Source of the DNA: Erinaceus europaeus
Lineage: Eukaryota > Chordata > Mammalia > Eulipotyphla > Erinaceidae
NCBI RefSeq assembly: GCF_950295315.1
Contig: NC_080170.1
Span: 91,248,054-91,312,053 of the forward strand
DNA: 64,000 bases
Reading direction: 5' to 3'
Positions 33,284 to 45,339 of this stretch are shown one piece after another (the first letter of the stretch is position 1; each line of letters begins with the position of its first letter). Position numbers and translations under genes: made by a program. The notes beneath the pieces were generated by a model that was given only the letters and a program-made list of their open reading frames with translations, did no database searches and was not told the origin of the DNA.

Positions 33284-33509
33284 GGGGCCCGGTGGTGGCA
33301 TACCTGGTTAGTAAGCACACATATTACAGTGCACAAGGACTCAGATTCAAGCTCCTGGTCTCCACCTGCAGGAAGAAAGCTTCTTGAGTGGTGAAACCGT
33401 GTCTCTACTTTTTTTCTTCTCCATCTCTCCTTTCCCTCTCAATTTATCTCTGTCTAATAATAAATAAACAAAAATAATTAAAATAAAGAAAGCCTTTAAA
33501 AAAGGTGTC
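33284..33509 (+). mobile_element. SINE type A with TSD
   Basis: Begins GGGCCCGGTGGTGGCATACC. Flanked by TCTAAAATGA at 33274-33283 and 33510-33519. Confidence 0.92.
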
Positions 33510-33519
33510 TCTAAAATGA

Positions 33520-33883
33520 TACATCTCAATATGGATACAAATTTTATCTGAAAATCCAAGTTTCTGGAAGAAAAACCATTTAGAGATTGTTTACTCCTTC
33601 AGCATGAGTTAGGCTCCCAGACTCAGTGGTGGAGTGGAAACACCTTTCTGGCTCTTCGGAGAAATAGGTCCACTGGGACTCCAGAGCCCTGTCTTCTTGA
33701 CTCTGCCTTCTGTGGAGGCCATCAGCAGCTCAGCTCCTACTCCAGGGTTACACTGACTTATGGCAGCAAGCAGTACCAGTACTATGGGCTTCCAGGTACA
33801 GCCATATTGAGGACATGCCAGCATAGCAGAGGTTAAAGGGACCAGTCTACAAGGGATGTTAAATCATAGCTGGGCAAAAATGC
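33520..33883. other. Intron, nothing recognised
   Basis: GC-richer stretch at 33620-33830 with a chance minus-strand open frame. No repeat assigned. Confidence 0.35.
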
Positions 33884-34137
33884 AAGTCTAGTGGGGCCAG
33901 GGCCAGGGCCAGGGCCAGGGCCAGGGCCAGGGCCAGGGCCAGGGCCAGGGCCAGGTAGTGGTGCACCTGCCAGAGTGCACATATTACAACACACAAGGAC
34001 CCAGGTTCGAGCCCCTAGTCCCCACCTGCAGGGGGAAAGCTTTGCGAGTGGTGAAGCAGTGCTGCAGGTGTCTCTCTATCCTCCCCCCTCAATTTCTGAG
34101 TGTTTCTATCCAACAAATAAAGATAATTAAAAAAAAA
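33884..34137 (+). mobile_element. SINE type A with amplified 5' end
   Basis: Plus copy whose body is ordinary (TAGTGGTGCACCTGCC, CAGGTTCGAGCCCCTAGTCC, CCAACAAATAAAGATAATT). Its first bases are expanded into a hexamer array described separately. Confidence 0.92.
33894..33953 (+). repeat. (GGGCCA)10 hexanucleotide array
   Basis: Ten perfect GGGCCA units, followed by GG and the SINE body. Ordinary copies carry one GGGCCAGG-like unit at the 5' end, so the array grew from SINE sequence. The glycine/proline-alternating frame across it is a by-product. Confidence 0.97.
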
Positions 34138-34189
34138 GCCTTAATGCAAGTCTAATGCCAGTTCATGCAAGTTTTCACCAGTAACTTCT

Positions 34190-34905
<716 letters not shown>

Positions 34906-35056
34906 TTCCCCACTTTTTTGTTAGAGGGCAAGAAAGAGAAAGACAGAGAAAGATACCTGCAACTCTTCTCCACTGCTCATGAAGTTTTCCCCTATAAGCA
35001 GGGACCTGGGGTACATGCAACGTGTGTTCTGTTGGGTAAGCCACCACCCAGTTCCA
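34906..35056 (-). mobile_element. SINE type A, truncated
   Basis: Follows the pyrimidine block: GTTAGAGGGCAAGAAAGAG, GATACCTGCAACTCTTCTCC, then AAGCCACCACCCAGTTCC. Confidence 0.75.
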
Positions 35057-35079
35057 CACGATTGTTTTCTTAAAACTCC

Positions 35080-35222
35080 TTCTTGGGCCAACAAAATAGC
35101 TCATTTGGATAGAGCAGTGTTTTGCCATACATACAACCCAGGTTTGAGCCCAATACACAATGCACTGAAGGAAGCTTGGGTGTTTTAGTTTCTCTTTCTC
35201 TCTCTGCTTTCTGTCTCTCAAA
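35080..35222 (+). mobile_element. SINE type E
   Basis: GGGCCAACAAAATAGCTCAT, CCAGGTTTGAGCCCAATAC and a CTCTTTCTCTCTCTGC 3' part. Confidence 0.6.
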
Positions 35223-35350
35223 ATGTTTTGAATATGAACATGTGATGAGAGAAGAAGGTCATATCTAGTTGACAGTCACTAAACACCACTGAACCATTCA
35301 GCTTAACATAAGTGGCGTTTGAGTAATATATCAAAGAGACACCTCTACTG

Positions 35351-35465
35351 CACTTTTTTTTTTGGTTTGTTTGTTTTGTTTTATTTTTAGCCAGCTGAAT
35401 CTGGGACTTTGGAACCTCCAGCAGCATGAGAGTCTCTTTGCATAACCATACTGTATCTAGCCCCA
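35351..35465 (-). mobile_element. SINE type C
   Basis: T-rich tail, CAGCTGAATCTGGGACTTTG, GAGAGTCTCTTTGCATAACC. The first part of the element is deleted. Confidence 0.78.
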
Positions 35466-35641
35466 CCTGAGAGAGAAACAAGAGAAGAGAAACATAATGA
35501 AGTTTTTTTTCAGAGATGTCCAATTTTATCCCACACTTCTCTCTAAATGCTGATAAATATTTTAAAATTAAATTTTAATTAAAACAACAGTTTGAAGAGG
35601 CTCCATGATACTAGTCTCCCCACATGTCTCTGACAACTCAG

Positions 35642-35912
35642 TTGTAAGGTCCCATAGTACTGGGACTTCACTCTGCTGGACCATCGCTCCTTCCTTCCTC
35701 TGGTGCAGTGCCTAGACCAGGGTCTCTAGAGAGAAATTAAGAGAGAGGAGGGGGAGGTAGAGAGGGAGAGAGAGACACTTGCACATCTGCTTAGTCTCTT
35801 GTGAAGCATCTCTCCTGCAGGTGGGGAGCCGGGAGCTCAAACCCTAATCGTTGCATGGGTCCTTGCACTTAGTACTATGTGTGCTTAACTGGGTGTGCCA
35901 CCACCCTGCCCA
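35642..35912 (-). mobile_element. SINE type D, diverged
   Basis: GGTGCAGTGCCTAGACCAGG, AGAGAGAAATTAAGAGAGAG, CCTGCAGGTGGGGAGCCGGG and a 5' end TGCCACCACCCTGCCC. Confidence 0.8.
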
Positions 35913-36099
35913 CTGGAATCACATCTTTATAATCCATACTCCTTTTCTATCTTAACATCCCTATTTAGATCAGTGCATAGATGAGACCAAAAAAATCAGT
36001 ACAGAAACATAAGCCTTAAGCGATAAGTTATAGCATATGGACTTAGATAACTTGCAAAATATTTCATTCTAAAGCAATAGAATACATATTCTTCTCAAA

Positions 36100-37670
36100 G
36101 ATTCATGGAATATTCTCCAGGATAAATTTATGTTAAATTAAAAAGCAAATTTTAATACATTTAAGAATTTGAAATCATATGAAGACTCCTTTCTGACTAC
36201 AATGGCATGAAAACTAGAGCCAATTATAAGCAGAAAACTAGATACATCATAAAAATGTGGCGATTAAACAACGTGCTTGAACAACTGAGAAGTCAATGAA
36301 GAAATCAAAAGAGAAATTTTAAAAACAGTTGTAGACAAATAAATAAGGAAATGAAACATACTAAAAATTATGAGATAGAGCAAAGCAGTTCTGAGGGAAC
36401 TACAGAGATAATGCTACATCAATAAATACGAAAATTGCTAGGGAATTGGCATATTGGAAAAGTACAGATAGGGCTTGTATGCACAATGCCTCAGGTTTGA
36501 TCTCTAGCACCAGGTATGCTGAACTGTGTTCTTCTCATCCTTCATGAAATAAATAAATGTTCTTAAAGCATATTAAAAAAGAAATAAGAAAAATTCAAAT
36601 AAATAAATTAAGTTTATACTTCAAAGAACTGGAGAAAGGACTAGTGAATACCAGAAGTACAGAAATATCAAAAACCTGAATTGAAGCAAGTGAAATAAAG
36701 ACTAAAAAGACACAGAAAAGATCGATTAAATTAAGAATTGGCTATTTCAAAAAAGTAAAAAAAAAAAAGAGAGAGAAAAATATTTAGATATATTCATCTA
36801 AAAAATGAGATAACTCAAATAAAGTCAGAAATAGGAGGGCAATATAACAACTGATATCACACACACAGGGGATCATAAAAGACTATTATGAATAACTATA
36901 TGCTAATATAATGGACAACCAAGACAAATTAGATAAATTTCTAGAAATATACAACCTTTCAAGACAGAGGCATGAGGAAATAAAACCCAGACTGACGACT
37001 AACTAATAAGACTATTAAATGAGTTATAGAAAAAAAGTCCCAACAAACAAAAGTCAGGATCATATGGCCTACTGGTGAATGTTATCAAATATTCAAAGGA
37101 TAAACAGTACCTTTCCTTCTCAAATTCTAAAGCTAGACAAGAACAGCACAAGGAAAGAAACTTACAGGTCCGTATATCCTTGCTGAACATAGATTCAACT
37201 AGTCTTAAGCATAACTGAAGTAAACTGAGTCTAGGCAAACCAAATTCAATAAAGCATTAAAAGGATATATTTCACTAAAAGCATATATCATGATCATGTG
37301 GGATTTATTCCCTGTACCTCCTTGTCCACTGAAGCATTATTTACAATAGCCCAAACATGGAAACAAACTAAATGTCCACTGATACATTAATGACTACAGA
37401 AAATATTCCAAAATGCAATGCACTATCATTCATCCACAAAAAAGAGGAAAATCCTGTCATTTGTAATAACATGAATGAAACCTGAAGAAATTAGTCTAAG
37501 TGAAGAAAAATTAATACTCAAAGATCTTATGGAATTTGACAACAAAACATAAACAAAAGCATAGATGCAGAGAACAGTTTGATGGTTTCCAGAGGTAAAA
37601 GGCAGGTGTGGGTAGATAAAATGGATGAATAGAAGTAAAAGGTACAAACTTGGCAGTTGTAAAAGAAGTA
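36100..37670 (+). mobile_element. Old L1 remnant (ORF2 region to near 3' end)
   Basis: Stretches such as AATTAGATAAATTTCTAGAA, GACTACAATGGCATGAAAAC and CCCAAACATGGAAACAAACT follow the order of mammalian L1 ORF2. All frames are broken. A SINE-like insert lies at about 36432-36560. Confidence 0.65.
36432..36560 (+). mobile_element. SINE type E inside old L1
   Basis: CTAGGGAATTGGCATATTGG, GCCTCAGGTTTGATCTCTAG and an AAATAAATAAATG tail. Confidence 0.5.
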
Positions 37671-37674
37671 AGTC

Positions 37675-37818
37675 ATGGGCAGGGGTAGATAACATAATGG
37701 TTATGCAAAGAGACTCTCCTGCCTGCTAAATTAGCTCCAAAGTCCCATGTTCAATCCTCTGCACCACCAAAAGCCAGAGCTAAGCAGTGCTCTGGGTAAA
37801 AAAAAAAAAAAATTAAAA
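37675..37818 (+). mobile_element. SINE type C
   Basis: GGGCAGGGGTAGATAACATA, CCCATGTTCAATCCTCTGCA, CCAGAGCTAAGCAGTGCTCT and an A tail. It is inserted between two pieces of L1 3' sequence. Confidence 0.85.
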
Positions 37819-37819
37819 T

Positions 37820-38030
37820 TAAAATTAATTCAGATATTACTATGTTGAATATCTGTAAGTTTCTAAGAAAGCAGATCTTAAAATTTCTCATCACATGAAA
37901 AATATTATAAGTACATAGTGACAAGGGTTACTAAAACACACCATGGTAGTCATTTCACAATATATACAAATACGAAATCACCTGAAACTCATATAATATT
38001 ACATGTCAATTATACCTCAATAACAAATTT
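37820..38030 (+). mobile_element. Old L1 3' end
   Basis: TCTCATCACATGAAAAATAT and GTCAATTATACCTCAATAA recall the 3' terminus of L1M-type elements. It probably continues the remnant ending at 37670. Confidence 0.6.
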
Positions 38031-39559
38031 TATGATCAGCAGATTTATTTCCTGCCAACCATTTCTTTTTTGAGGCTGCACTATGTGTAAGTCTTATACT
38101 CATGCTCTTATTCTTTATCTTGTTATTTACCTTAATGAAAAATATCTTCTACCCTTTCTGAAGTTTGGAGTCCAGCTTTTTTCTCATTTCCTGAGGTCAA
38201 GTCCACACTTTACCTTCAGTGGGTACCTTTTCTAAATAAATCGATATTGCACATTCCTAGCCCCATCTTCACAATTTTTATGATCACAAAAGTCCAGGCC
38301 AAGGTTGGCAGTGACAACAGGAGCACTCTAATGGTGGGGAATGCAGGGATATCACTTGGAGCAGGTGCTTTCCAACTAGCTAGATAGCTGCTGAGCATGC
38401 TGGATCCCCGCTGGGGCTCAAAGGTTCAACTTTGTTCTTCCATAATCACAGACGAACCCAGTGATGCTGAACCTTCCATACACACAACATTTCCTGTCAC
38501 CAGGAACTGCCTTTTCTTTATTCAAAAGCAACTGATTGCTGAAAAGCATGAGATACCTGTGATGGTCTAGCCAGGGGTGAGGCTAGGAAAAAAAAAATGA
38601 GTCTTTTTAGCTATTTCTGAGAGCTATAATAAAACCTTCCTATTGATTGCAGTTCTAGAATAAAGTATTTAGATAAAAAGAATCCAGTCCCAGATTTTCT
38701 AGTTATGTAAAATCAAATGGATAGGGCCTTAGTAATGTGCTCCTGGCAGTCCTCTTTGTCCACATCCATTCCTTTGCATTACTTTCATCAGCTCTCCAGT
38801 AAGCCAGTAGAGGACACAGAATTACCAAACTCTACACTTCCACTGACATTTAAAGGTCAACTCTCCTTGTTTTGCACATAATAATATCTCCCTCCTACAA
38901 ACTATGTAAAGGATGGCTGGGAGAATTACTGGGGGGAAGAAGGAGTCCACTAAGGCAAAAGGGCTTGATTTCTTGCAAGTCTGCTGAAGATCTTAGCTGA
39001 GAACACCTTTGTATAATAAAAATAGCTAAAAAGAAACTCAATAGATGCATTCATCCAGTGACTGTCTTTTACCCCTGTTCTTTATTGATTTTAATATGGT
39101 TACCTCATCAATAAATAAGGACTTCTAAAAGAACTGGCATAATGCCACATATATTGATAAAATCTGACTTGAGAACATGTTCCTTATTGTTTTTTTCCTT
39201 GAATGTTGAACCCATAGTGCCAGAGAACAGGTGTTATTTCTGAAAAAGTCCCCCCACCTGTAAAAATACTATTTCTTCTGTTAATAGTTTTATCTTATTT
39301 TCTCTCTTTGAAGGGAGAATTTGTTTGGAAGCAATTGTGTATTCAGTAGATATTACTTTAAAATTTACCTCACTTCCCTCTCTGTCCCAGAGTTTATAAA
39401 AACCTTACCTATGGGCTGAAAGAATCCCAAATACATTGTTTACTTCCTTAGTCTCTGCACCTCAACTATCATGATGAATTACTTACTAATGCCCAGAGGG
39501 TGAGAGGGGGGCTCAAGTCTGAAAATAACTAATAAAAACTTTAGTTTTTATTATGTGCC
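38031..39559. other. Repeat-poor intron
   Basis: About 1.5 kb without any recognised retroelement or exon, unusual for this window. Confidence 0.4.
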
Positions 39560-39735
39560 CAGTGACAGGGTAGACAATTAACTCACAGGGTCTCATTTGA
39601 TAGCTGCCACCATCTTTCAAAGCAGTGATTGCCTGCATTTCAGAGGGAAGGAAACTGGGGATCAGAGTGGTTTTGTAACTAGTTCAGGGTTAATGGCTGC
39701 CTGAGACAGAACCCTGCTCTGTCAGACCAAAACTC
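39560..39735 (-). mobile_element. MIR
   Basis: Minus MIR: CATTTCAGAGGGAAGGAAAC, TGGGGATCAGAGTGG and AACCCTGCTCTGTCAGACC, in the expected order. Confidence 0.65.
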
Positions 39736-40121
39736 ACATGTGATAGGAGAGTATTACTACTTTTATAACCTTATGAGCCAGTCATATGCATTGCACATTG
39801 ACTTTGATAACATAGGGATCATATGGTTTGATTTCACAAATAAATGTCTGGTATTTCATCCTGATGTCAGAAAGCCAGTGGAAACATTAAAGTGGTAAGT
39901 TTTGTTAAAAAAAAAAAAGACAAAGAAGAAGAAAGATGATTTCTATTTGGGACACATGAGGGCACTCCAATCTTTCAACTGAAATGTTTTCTTGACCAGT
40001 TTCAAACTTCAGTCTTGAATCCACTTAGAGGTTTTGCTTTGATTATTTGCGTGAACTTCAGCTTATTACACATTTTCAAATTTCAAAATATAGGTTAAAG
40101 GGTCTTAAGGTCTTTTATCTT

Positions 40122-40255
40122 GCTTTTAATTAATTAATTAGTTAGCTAATTAATTAATTTTACCAGAGCACTGATCAGCTCTGGTTTACATTGGTATGAG
40201 GGATTGAACCTAGGACTTCAGAGCCTCAGGTAAGAGAGTCTCTTTGCCTGGGTCC
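40122..40255 (-). mobile_element. SINE type C
   Basis: AATTAATT-rich tail, CCAGAGCACTGATCAGCTCT, GGATTGAACCTAGGACTTCA and GAGAGTCTCTTTGC. Confidence 0.85.
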
Positions 40256-40302
40256 TCTTTTACCTTAAGAATCAGGTGATTACAACTTATTAACAGCTAA
40301 TT

Positions 40303-40490
40303 TATGATGGTGGCACAACCAGTAAACTGCACAAGTTACCATGGACAAAGACCCAGTTTTAAGTCCCTAGTCCCACCTGCAGGAAGAAAACTTCACAAAT
40401 GATGAAGCAGACTGCTTCCCTTTCCCTTTCTCTCACCCTCTTTCTCTCTGCCTCCATCACAGTAATACTTTTATTTTAAAGTTAAAACAA
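40303..40490 (+). mobile_element. SINE type A, diverged
   Basis: GATGGTGGCACAACCAGTAA, CAAGTTACCATGGACAAAG, CCCACCTGCAGGAAGAAAAC and a pyrimidine-rich end. Confidence 0.75.
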
Positions 40491-41535
40491 TTTCAGAAAC
40501 CATTTAGGAATTAATGCCCATATTTTAACAACAATTATTAATTGGTTTAAAGAAATAAGATGTGTTTCTTAAATAGTATATTTAAACAGAAAAAAAAGGT
40601 GTAACTCATATGTATAAAAAGTAAATCGTTCACAAGCCTGAGTGTGGTATTTTTTTTCTGCTCATTAAAAAATATTGCCAAATTCAGGAAAAGTTCTTTC
40701 CTCATGTGAAAGTGACAAAACACTTGCAAGGACCATCGTGCCGCTGGGTAGCATACTGAGCGAATGTATAGTCTGGTGAGTGGTTCACTTCTTGCTTAGA
40801 GTTTATGGACTACTTCCTTGACTCCAGATGTGTTTAGGACATTTATTGTGAGAACATTGCAAACATTTTCATAGTGACTTAGCTGGTTTGAAATTTTTCA
40901 TGAGGTGGGAGAGGGGCTATTTTAAGATTCATTTGATAAACTGCAGACGAGCTGGGAAATTTTATCAGATCCCCTAAGGAACAAGAAAGATTTTCTTTGC
41001 TTTTTTTTCTCTCTTGGGTATAAAGGGCTAAGTCAGGTGCTCCAACAGAGAAATGAAGTAAAGGAGGAAGAAGACACCCAAGAAGTACCAGTCTACTTTA
41101 CAGGAAATGATGGGTTTACAGGACATCTGCAGATTATCCACAGTGGGGAAAGTGAATGAAAACACACTCCACCCTGGAAGGCAAGTGTTCTGACAAGCTT
41201 ACACATTTGTTAAAAGTCTCTGATAATCCTTCTGTGTTGAGGCAGAAAGAATTTTTTTTTTTCTCTGTTGGAGTCTTGCTGGGTGATTACTACCTAGACT
41301 ACTTAAACCACTGGGTTGCTACATTATTCTGAGTCAATAAAAAATCCTCCTAGGTGTCTGGTTTTGAAAAAGAATAGTGATTTGTTCAGCTGGATAAAAT
41401 TAGTAGGCAGTCCCTGAAACACAACTATTCTCATCATGGTCAACATCAGAGTCCTGTAAGCAAATGCCTCCAATGAAAAGAAACTCTTTACTACAACGAG
41501 CAAAAGAAATTCAACAGTGGGTCAATCTCCAACTT
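40491..41535. other. Repeat-poor intron
   Basis: No repeat or exon identified. Confidence 0.4.
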
Positions 41536-41549
41536 TATACATGTCTTTT

Positions 41550-41824
41550 TAAAAAATTTATTTATTTATTCCCTTTTGTTGTCTTTATTGTTTTCTTGTT
41601 GTAGTTATTGATGTCGTCGTTGTTGGATAAGACAGAGAGAAATGGAGAGACGAGGGGAAGGCAGAGAGGGGGAGAGAAAGACACCTGAACACCTGCTTCA
41701 CCGCCTGTGAAGTGACGCTCCTGCAAGTGGGGAGCTGGGGGCTTGAACCGGGATCATTAGGCCGGTCCTTGCACTTGCACTTTGCACCTCATGCGTTTAA
41801 CCACTGTGCTACCGCCAGACTCCC
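41550..41824 (-). mobile_element. SINE type B with 14-bp TSD
   Basis: Flanked by TATACATGTCTTTT at 41536-41549 and 41825-41838. Full-length minus copy ending CTACCGCCAGACTCCC. Confidence 0.95.
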
Positions 41825-41898
41825 TATACATGTCTTTTGTTCAATTTAAATGAAGGTGACAAGTCATATTGTTTACAATTCTAGTACTAGTATCAATA

Positions 41899-41988
41899 CA
41901 CACACACACACATACACACACACACACACATATATATATATTTGCAATTAGCTTAACTATTCTGTACCCCGCTTTCATTTGTAATACA

Positions 41989-42039
<51 letters not shown>
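41899..42039 (+). repeat. (CA)n and (TA)n microsatellites
   Basis: A CA run with one interruption at about 41899-41931, leading into TA, and a second, nearly pure TA run at about 41991-42039. They are separated by 50 bp of ordinary sequence. Confidence 0.95.
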
Positions 42040-42040
<1 letters not shown>

Positions 42041-42159
42041 AAAAATCACTGAGTTGTCAGAATTAAATGGGTTTAGATAAATCAAGCAGAGCAATATCAA
42101 GCATTTAAGTCAGCACTTTATTGGTGCTGTATAAATAAACTGTTCTCCTGCCTATTATT

Positions 42160-42403
42160 CTTTTTTAAAATATTTATTTATTCCCTTTTGTTGCCCTTGT
42201 TGTTTTTATTGTTGTAGATATTGATATCATCGTTGTTGGATAGGACAGAGAGAAATGGAGAGAGGAGGGGAAGACAGAGAGGGGGAGAGAAAGATAGAGA
42301 CACCTGCAGACATGCTTCACCACTTGTGAAGCGACTCTACTGCAGGTGGGGAGCCGGCAGCTTAAATAGGGATCCTTATGCTGGTTCTTGTGCTTTGCGC
42401 TAT
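42160..42403 (-). mobile_element. SINE type B, 5' truncated
   Basis: T-rich tail, TTGTTGCCCTTGTTGTTTTT, GGATAGGACAGAGAGAAATG. It stops at TGTGCTTTGCG, where a second type B begins after a TATTC-containing T run. Confidence 0.9.
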
Positions 42404-42410
42404 TCTTTTT

Positions 42411-42694
42411 TTTTTAATATTTATTTTATTTATTTATTCCCTTTTGTTGCCCTTGTTGTTTTATTGTTGTAGTTATTATTGTTGTTGTCGTTGTTGGATA
42501 GGACAGAGAGAAATGGAGAGAGGAGGGGAAGACAGAGAGGAGGAGAGAAAGATAGACACTTGCAGACCTGCTTCACCGCCTGTGAAGCGACTCCCCTGCA
42601 GGTGGGGAGCCGGGGTTCAAACCGGGATCCTTATGCCGGTCCTTGTGCTTTGCGCCATCTGCGCTTAACCCGCTGCGCTACAGCCCGACTCCCT
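42411..42694 (-). mobile_element. SINE type B, full length
   Basis: T-rich tail to CTACAGCCCGACTCCC. Flanks contain CGCTATTCTT (left) and CACTATTCTT (right), likely a slightly diverged TSD. Confidence 0.92.
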
Positions 42695-42776
42695 GCACTA
42701 TTCTTCTTATCATTGAAGTATTGGTACACTTTGAGGAAATTCTGTAGTGCATTTATAAGAGTTTGTTCTGTGGTTC

Positions 42777-42905
42777 AGAAGGCTGTACAACAAGCAGATG
42801 GAGTTTTGGACTTAAAGTCCCCAAATTTGATCCCTGGCATTGAATATGCCAGAGTAATGCTCTGATTCCATCTCCTTTCCTTCATAAATAAATAAATGCA
42901 TAAAT
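42777..42905 (+). mobile_element. SINE type E
   Basis: AAGGCTGTACAACAAGCAGA, AAATTTGATCCCTGGCATTG, CCAGAGTAATGCTCTGATTC and an AAATAAATAAATG tail. Confidence 0.6.
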
Positions 42906-43079
42906 AAATAATTAAATAAGATCCTTTTTCAAAAAGAGATTTTTTTTAACTGCCCTATTTATTGTCATTTTCTGTGTCTCCATTTCTTGTTACGGTTACT
43001 AAAAATACTGGTTCTTTATGTTTAAAATCCTTTGGGGTAGTTTAAGATTATATTTCTCTTTGTCTTTGGCATACTCCTT

Positions 43080-43440
43080 TATTCCCACAGAATACTTAAA
43101 ATATTTTAATTGAAAGGATTCAATTTTATTCAATAAATAAATTTTATTCAATAAATAAATTTCCACGTTTTGATACATGTGGAAATTTTCTCAGTTTTAT
43201 GCAGAACACTATCACCCCCTGCCTAGGTCCTCCACCACTGTGCACCAGGACCTGAAAGCAACCCCCCCCACCACTGTCCCTCACTTTGGTGTACACTAAA
43301 ACACAGGGTACTTATTTATCTGAACCAAACACTGAGCAAACAGATAAAAAACATAGTTGCTGCTTCCTTTGCATATATACCCAGGAGAGGAGTTGCTAGT
43401 TCATAAAGGAGAAAGACAAATACCAGAAGATCTCATGTAT
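43080..43440. mobile_element. Possible L1 3'-region fragments
   Basis: GCATATATACCCAGGAGAGG (minus, L1 ORF2 end) at about 43371 and AAAGACAAATACCAGAAG (plus) at about 43411 are L1-like. The C-rich text at 43210-43310 may be L1 3' UTR but is not secured. Confidence 0.4.
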
Positions 43441-43725
43441 AGGTGCATGGGGTTAGGTGTACATAGTATGATGCACAAGGACACATATGAGGATACTTGT
43501 TCCAGCACCAGCTCCCCACCTGCAGGGGGGTCACTTCATAAGCAGCGGCAAAGCAGGTCTGTAGGTGTTTATCTTTCTTGCTCCCCTATCAATTTCTTTC
43601 TGTTCTATCCAATGGAGAGAGAAAAAAAAGTCTACCAGGAGCAGTGATTTGTAGTACAGGCATTGAGCCCCAGCAGTAACCCTGGAGGCCAGAAAAGAAT
43701 TAAAAAAAAAAACAAAAAACAAGAA
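43441..43725 (+). mobile_element. SINE type D
   Basis: ACACATATGAGGATACTTG, CAGCTCCCCACCTGCAGGG, the extension GCATTGAGCCCCAGCAG and an A-rich tail. It sits inside an L1 3' end. Confidence 0.8.
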
Positions 43726-43935
43726 ATTAAAGGGTGAAACTGGTCTAGGTGTGGTGTATTGCACTAAAGCAAAGATCTCAGGGTGGGGGGGGGGGGTTAA
43801 GAGATTCTTGGTATCCTGGCACATGATGGAGGAAAATGACTTTAGTTGAGGGTGGGAATGTTTCATAGTGGCTGATGAAAGAGAGAAACTACTCATGTGT
43901 CAATAGCTGTAAATCACTACCACCCCCTGTCTCAG
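43726..43935 (+). mobile_element. L1 3' end (third subfamily)
   Basis: TGTGGTGTATTGCACTAAAG, a G-run at 43785-43796, CCTGGCACATGATGGAGG and GAGAGAAACTACTCATGTG match the order of the L1 end at 61440-61640. Confidence 0.65.
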
Positions 43936-43944
43936 TTAAAAGTG

Positions 43945-44060
43945 TTGTGGTGGCCCAGAATCTTCACCAAGCCCTGGACTTGGAGGCATGAAGTACAGAG
44001 TTTGATTCCCAGCATCATATAATGCCATATAAAACCAGTAGGCACTGGTTCTTTTTTCTA
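43945..44060 (+). mobile_element. SINE type E
   Basis: AATCTTCACCAAGCCCTGGA, AGAGTTTGATTCCCAGCATC and CCAGTAGGCACTGGTTC. Confidence 0.5.
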
Positions 44061-44459
44061 ATGGAAAGGTGGAAGGAAGAAATGAATGAAAGAGAAACAT
44101 TTTTGAGAAACAGCTTCTCAACTACATAGCTGCATATAGGGCAAAGAAAGCTAAGCAGTTCCAAGGGTAGATTCTGAGCTGTTTCTTGCAAGAAAAGTAT
44201 GGGATTCTGGGAGAAAAAGCACTAGGATATAGAGAAAAGTGTACTCAAAAATTAGTCATAAAATAAAGCAACAAATTCTCTTTCAGAGTCATCACTGGCC
44301 CCCACATCACTGTTAGTGGTTCCATATAGTCTATGAGATAGTGAGAAAACAAAACAAAACACAAAAACAAAAAAACCCTGCATGCCATGTTGAAAATCTC
44401 TCTCAATCTGGTTTAAATCTGTCATCCCAACTCCCTTTCACATTCTTTCTCCTACTACT

Positions 44460-44680
44460 TTTATAGTGACTTCTACTTCATGGCAGCCCTTTTTGATTCC
44501 TGAAGGTGGCCTCGATTCCCCATCTCAAATTGCTCTTTATTTGGTTTCCTCTGTCTGAAAAGTCCTTCCTCTCCAATTAACATTTCATCCAACCCTCACA
44601 ATCCAGCTTTCAGGAGCCCTTCCTCAGGCAACTATTTCTTCCCTGTTATCTGAGTATATGGAACCTTTCATTCATTGTTA
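44460..44680. mobile_element. Probable L2-like LINE remnant
   Basis: TCACAATCCAGCTTTCAGGA, GCCCTTCCTCAGGCAACTAT and GAAAAGTCCTTCCTCTCC recall ancient L2-type 3' sequence. Strand uncertain. Confidence 0.4.
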
Positions 44681-44684
44681 CCTT

Positions 44685-44830
44685 TGGATATATCCCCAGG
44701 AGAGGAATTGCCAGGTCAAAGAGTAGGTCAATTTTGAAATAGCATTCTAAGAATTCTCCAGAAATCTCTCCATATAGATTGAACCAATTTGTATTCCCAC
44801 CAGCAGTCTAGAAGGATCCTGAGCAGTTTG
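44685..44830 (-). mobile_element. L1 ORF2 3' fragment
   Basis: GGATATATCCCCAGGAGAGG and GAACCAATTTGTATTCCCAC are the minus-strand counterpart of the L1 text at 46390-46500. Confidence 0.75.
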
Positions 44831-44842
44831 CCTGCATTATTA

Positions 44843-44845
<3 letters not shown>

Positions 44846-44877
<32 letters not shown>
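44846..44877 (+). repeat. (GAT)n microsatellite
   Basis: About ten GAT units. Confidence 0.95.
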
Positions 44878-45144
44878 GCACTTCCTTTTTCTGCTCTTAT
44901 GGGCTTTATTGGATGTTAGTGTATCTCCTATAAGACTACAAACTACATTTTGCTAATTCTTTAAATAGCTTCTATATCAGGTAAGATGTCTGGGTACATA
45001 CTCATTAATCAAATGGAACTATTATTATTAATAATAATATATCCAAAATTTTATACTTGTTTTGTGCTAGGTAATATTCTAAGCACACAGCATGTATCAT
45101 ATTATTTAATGCCTAACTAACTTTGTTGAGTAGTAAAGAATTTA

Positions 45145-45325
45145 ATTTCTGGGCTTGGGAAACAGCACAATGGTTATGCAAAGAGATTTTCATGCCTGAG
45201 TCTTCAAAGTCCCAGATTCAATTCCCAGCACCACCATAAGCAAGAACTGAGCACTGTTCTGGTCTTTCTCCCTCTCTCTGTAGCTCTCATTAAAAAATAA
45301 ATAAGTAAAATATTTTTTAAAAAGG
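45145..45325 (+). mobile_element. SINE type C
   Basis: GGGCTTGGGAAACAGCACAA, TCCCAGATTCAATTCCCAGC, GAACTGAGCACTGTTCTGGT and an A-rich tail. Confidence 0.85.
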
Positions 45326-45339
45326 AGTTTAACTTCCTA

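Noticed and set aside
33891..34130. Frame with a Gly-Pro repeat
   Set aside because: It is the GGGCCA array read in one frame and runs into SINE sequence; not a protein.
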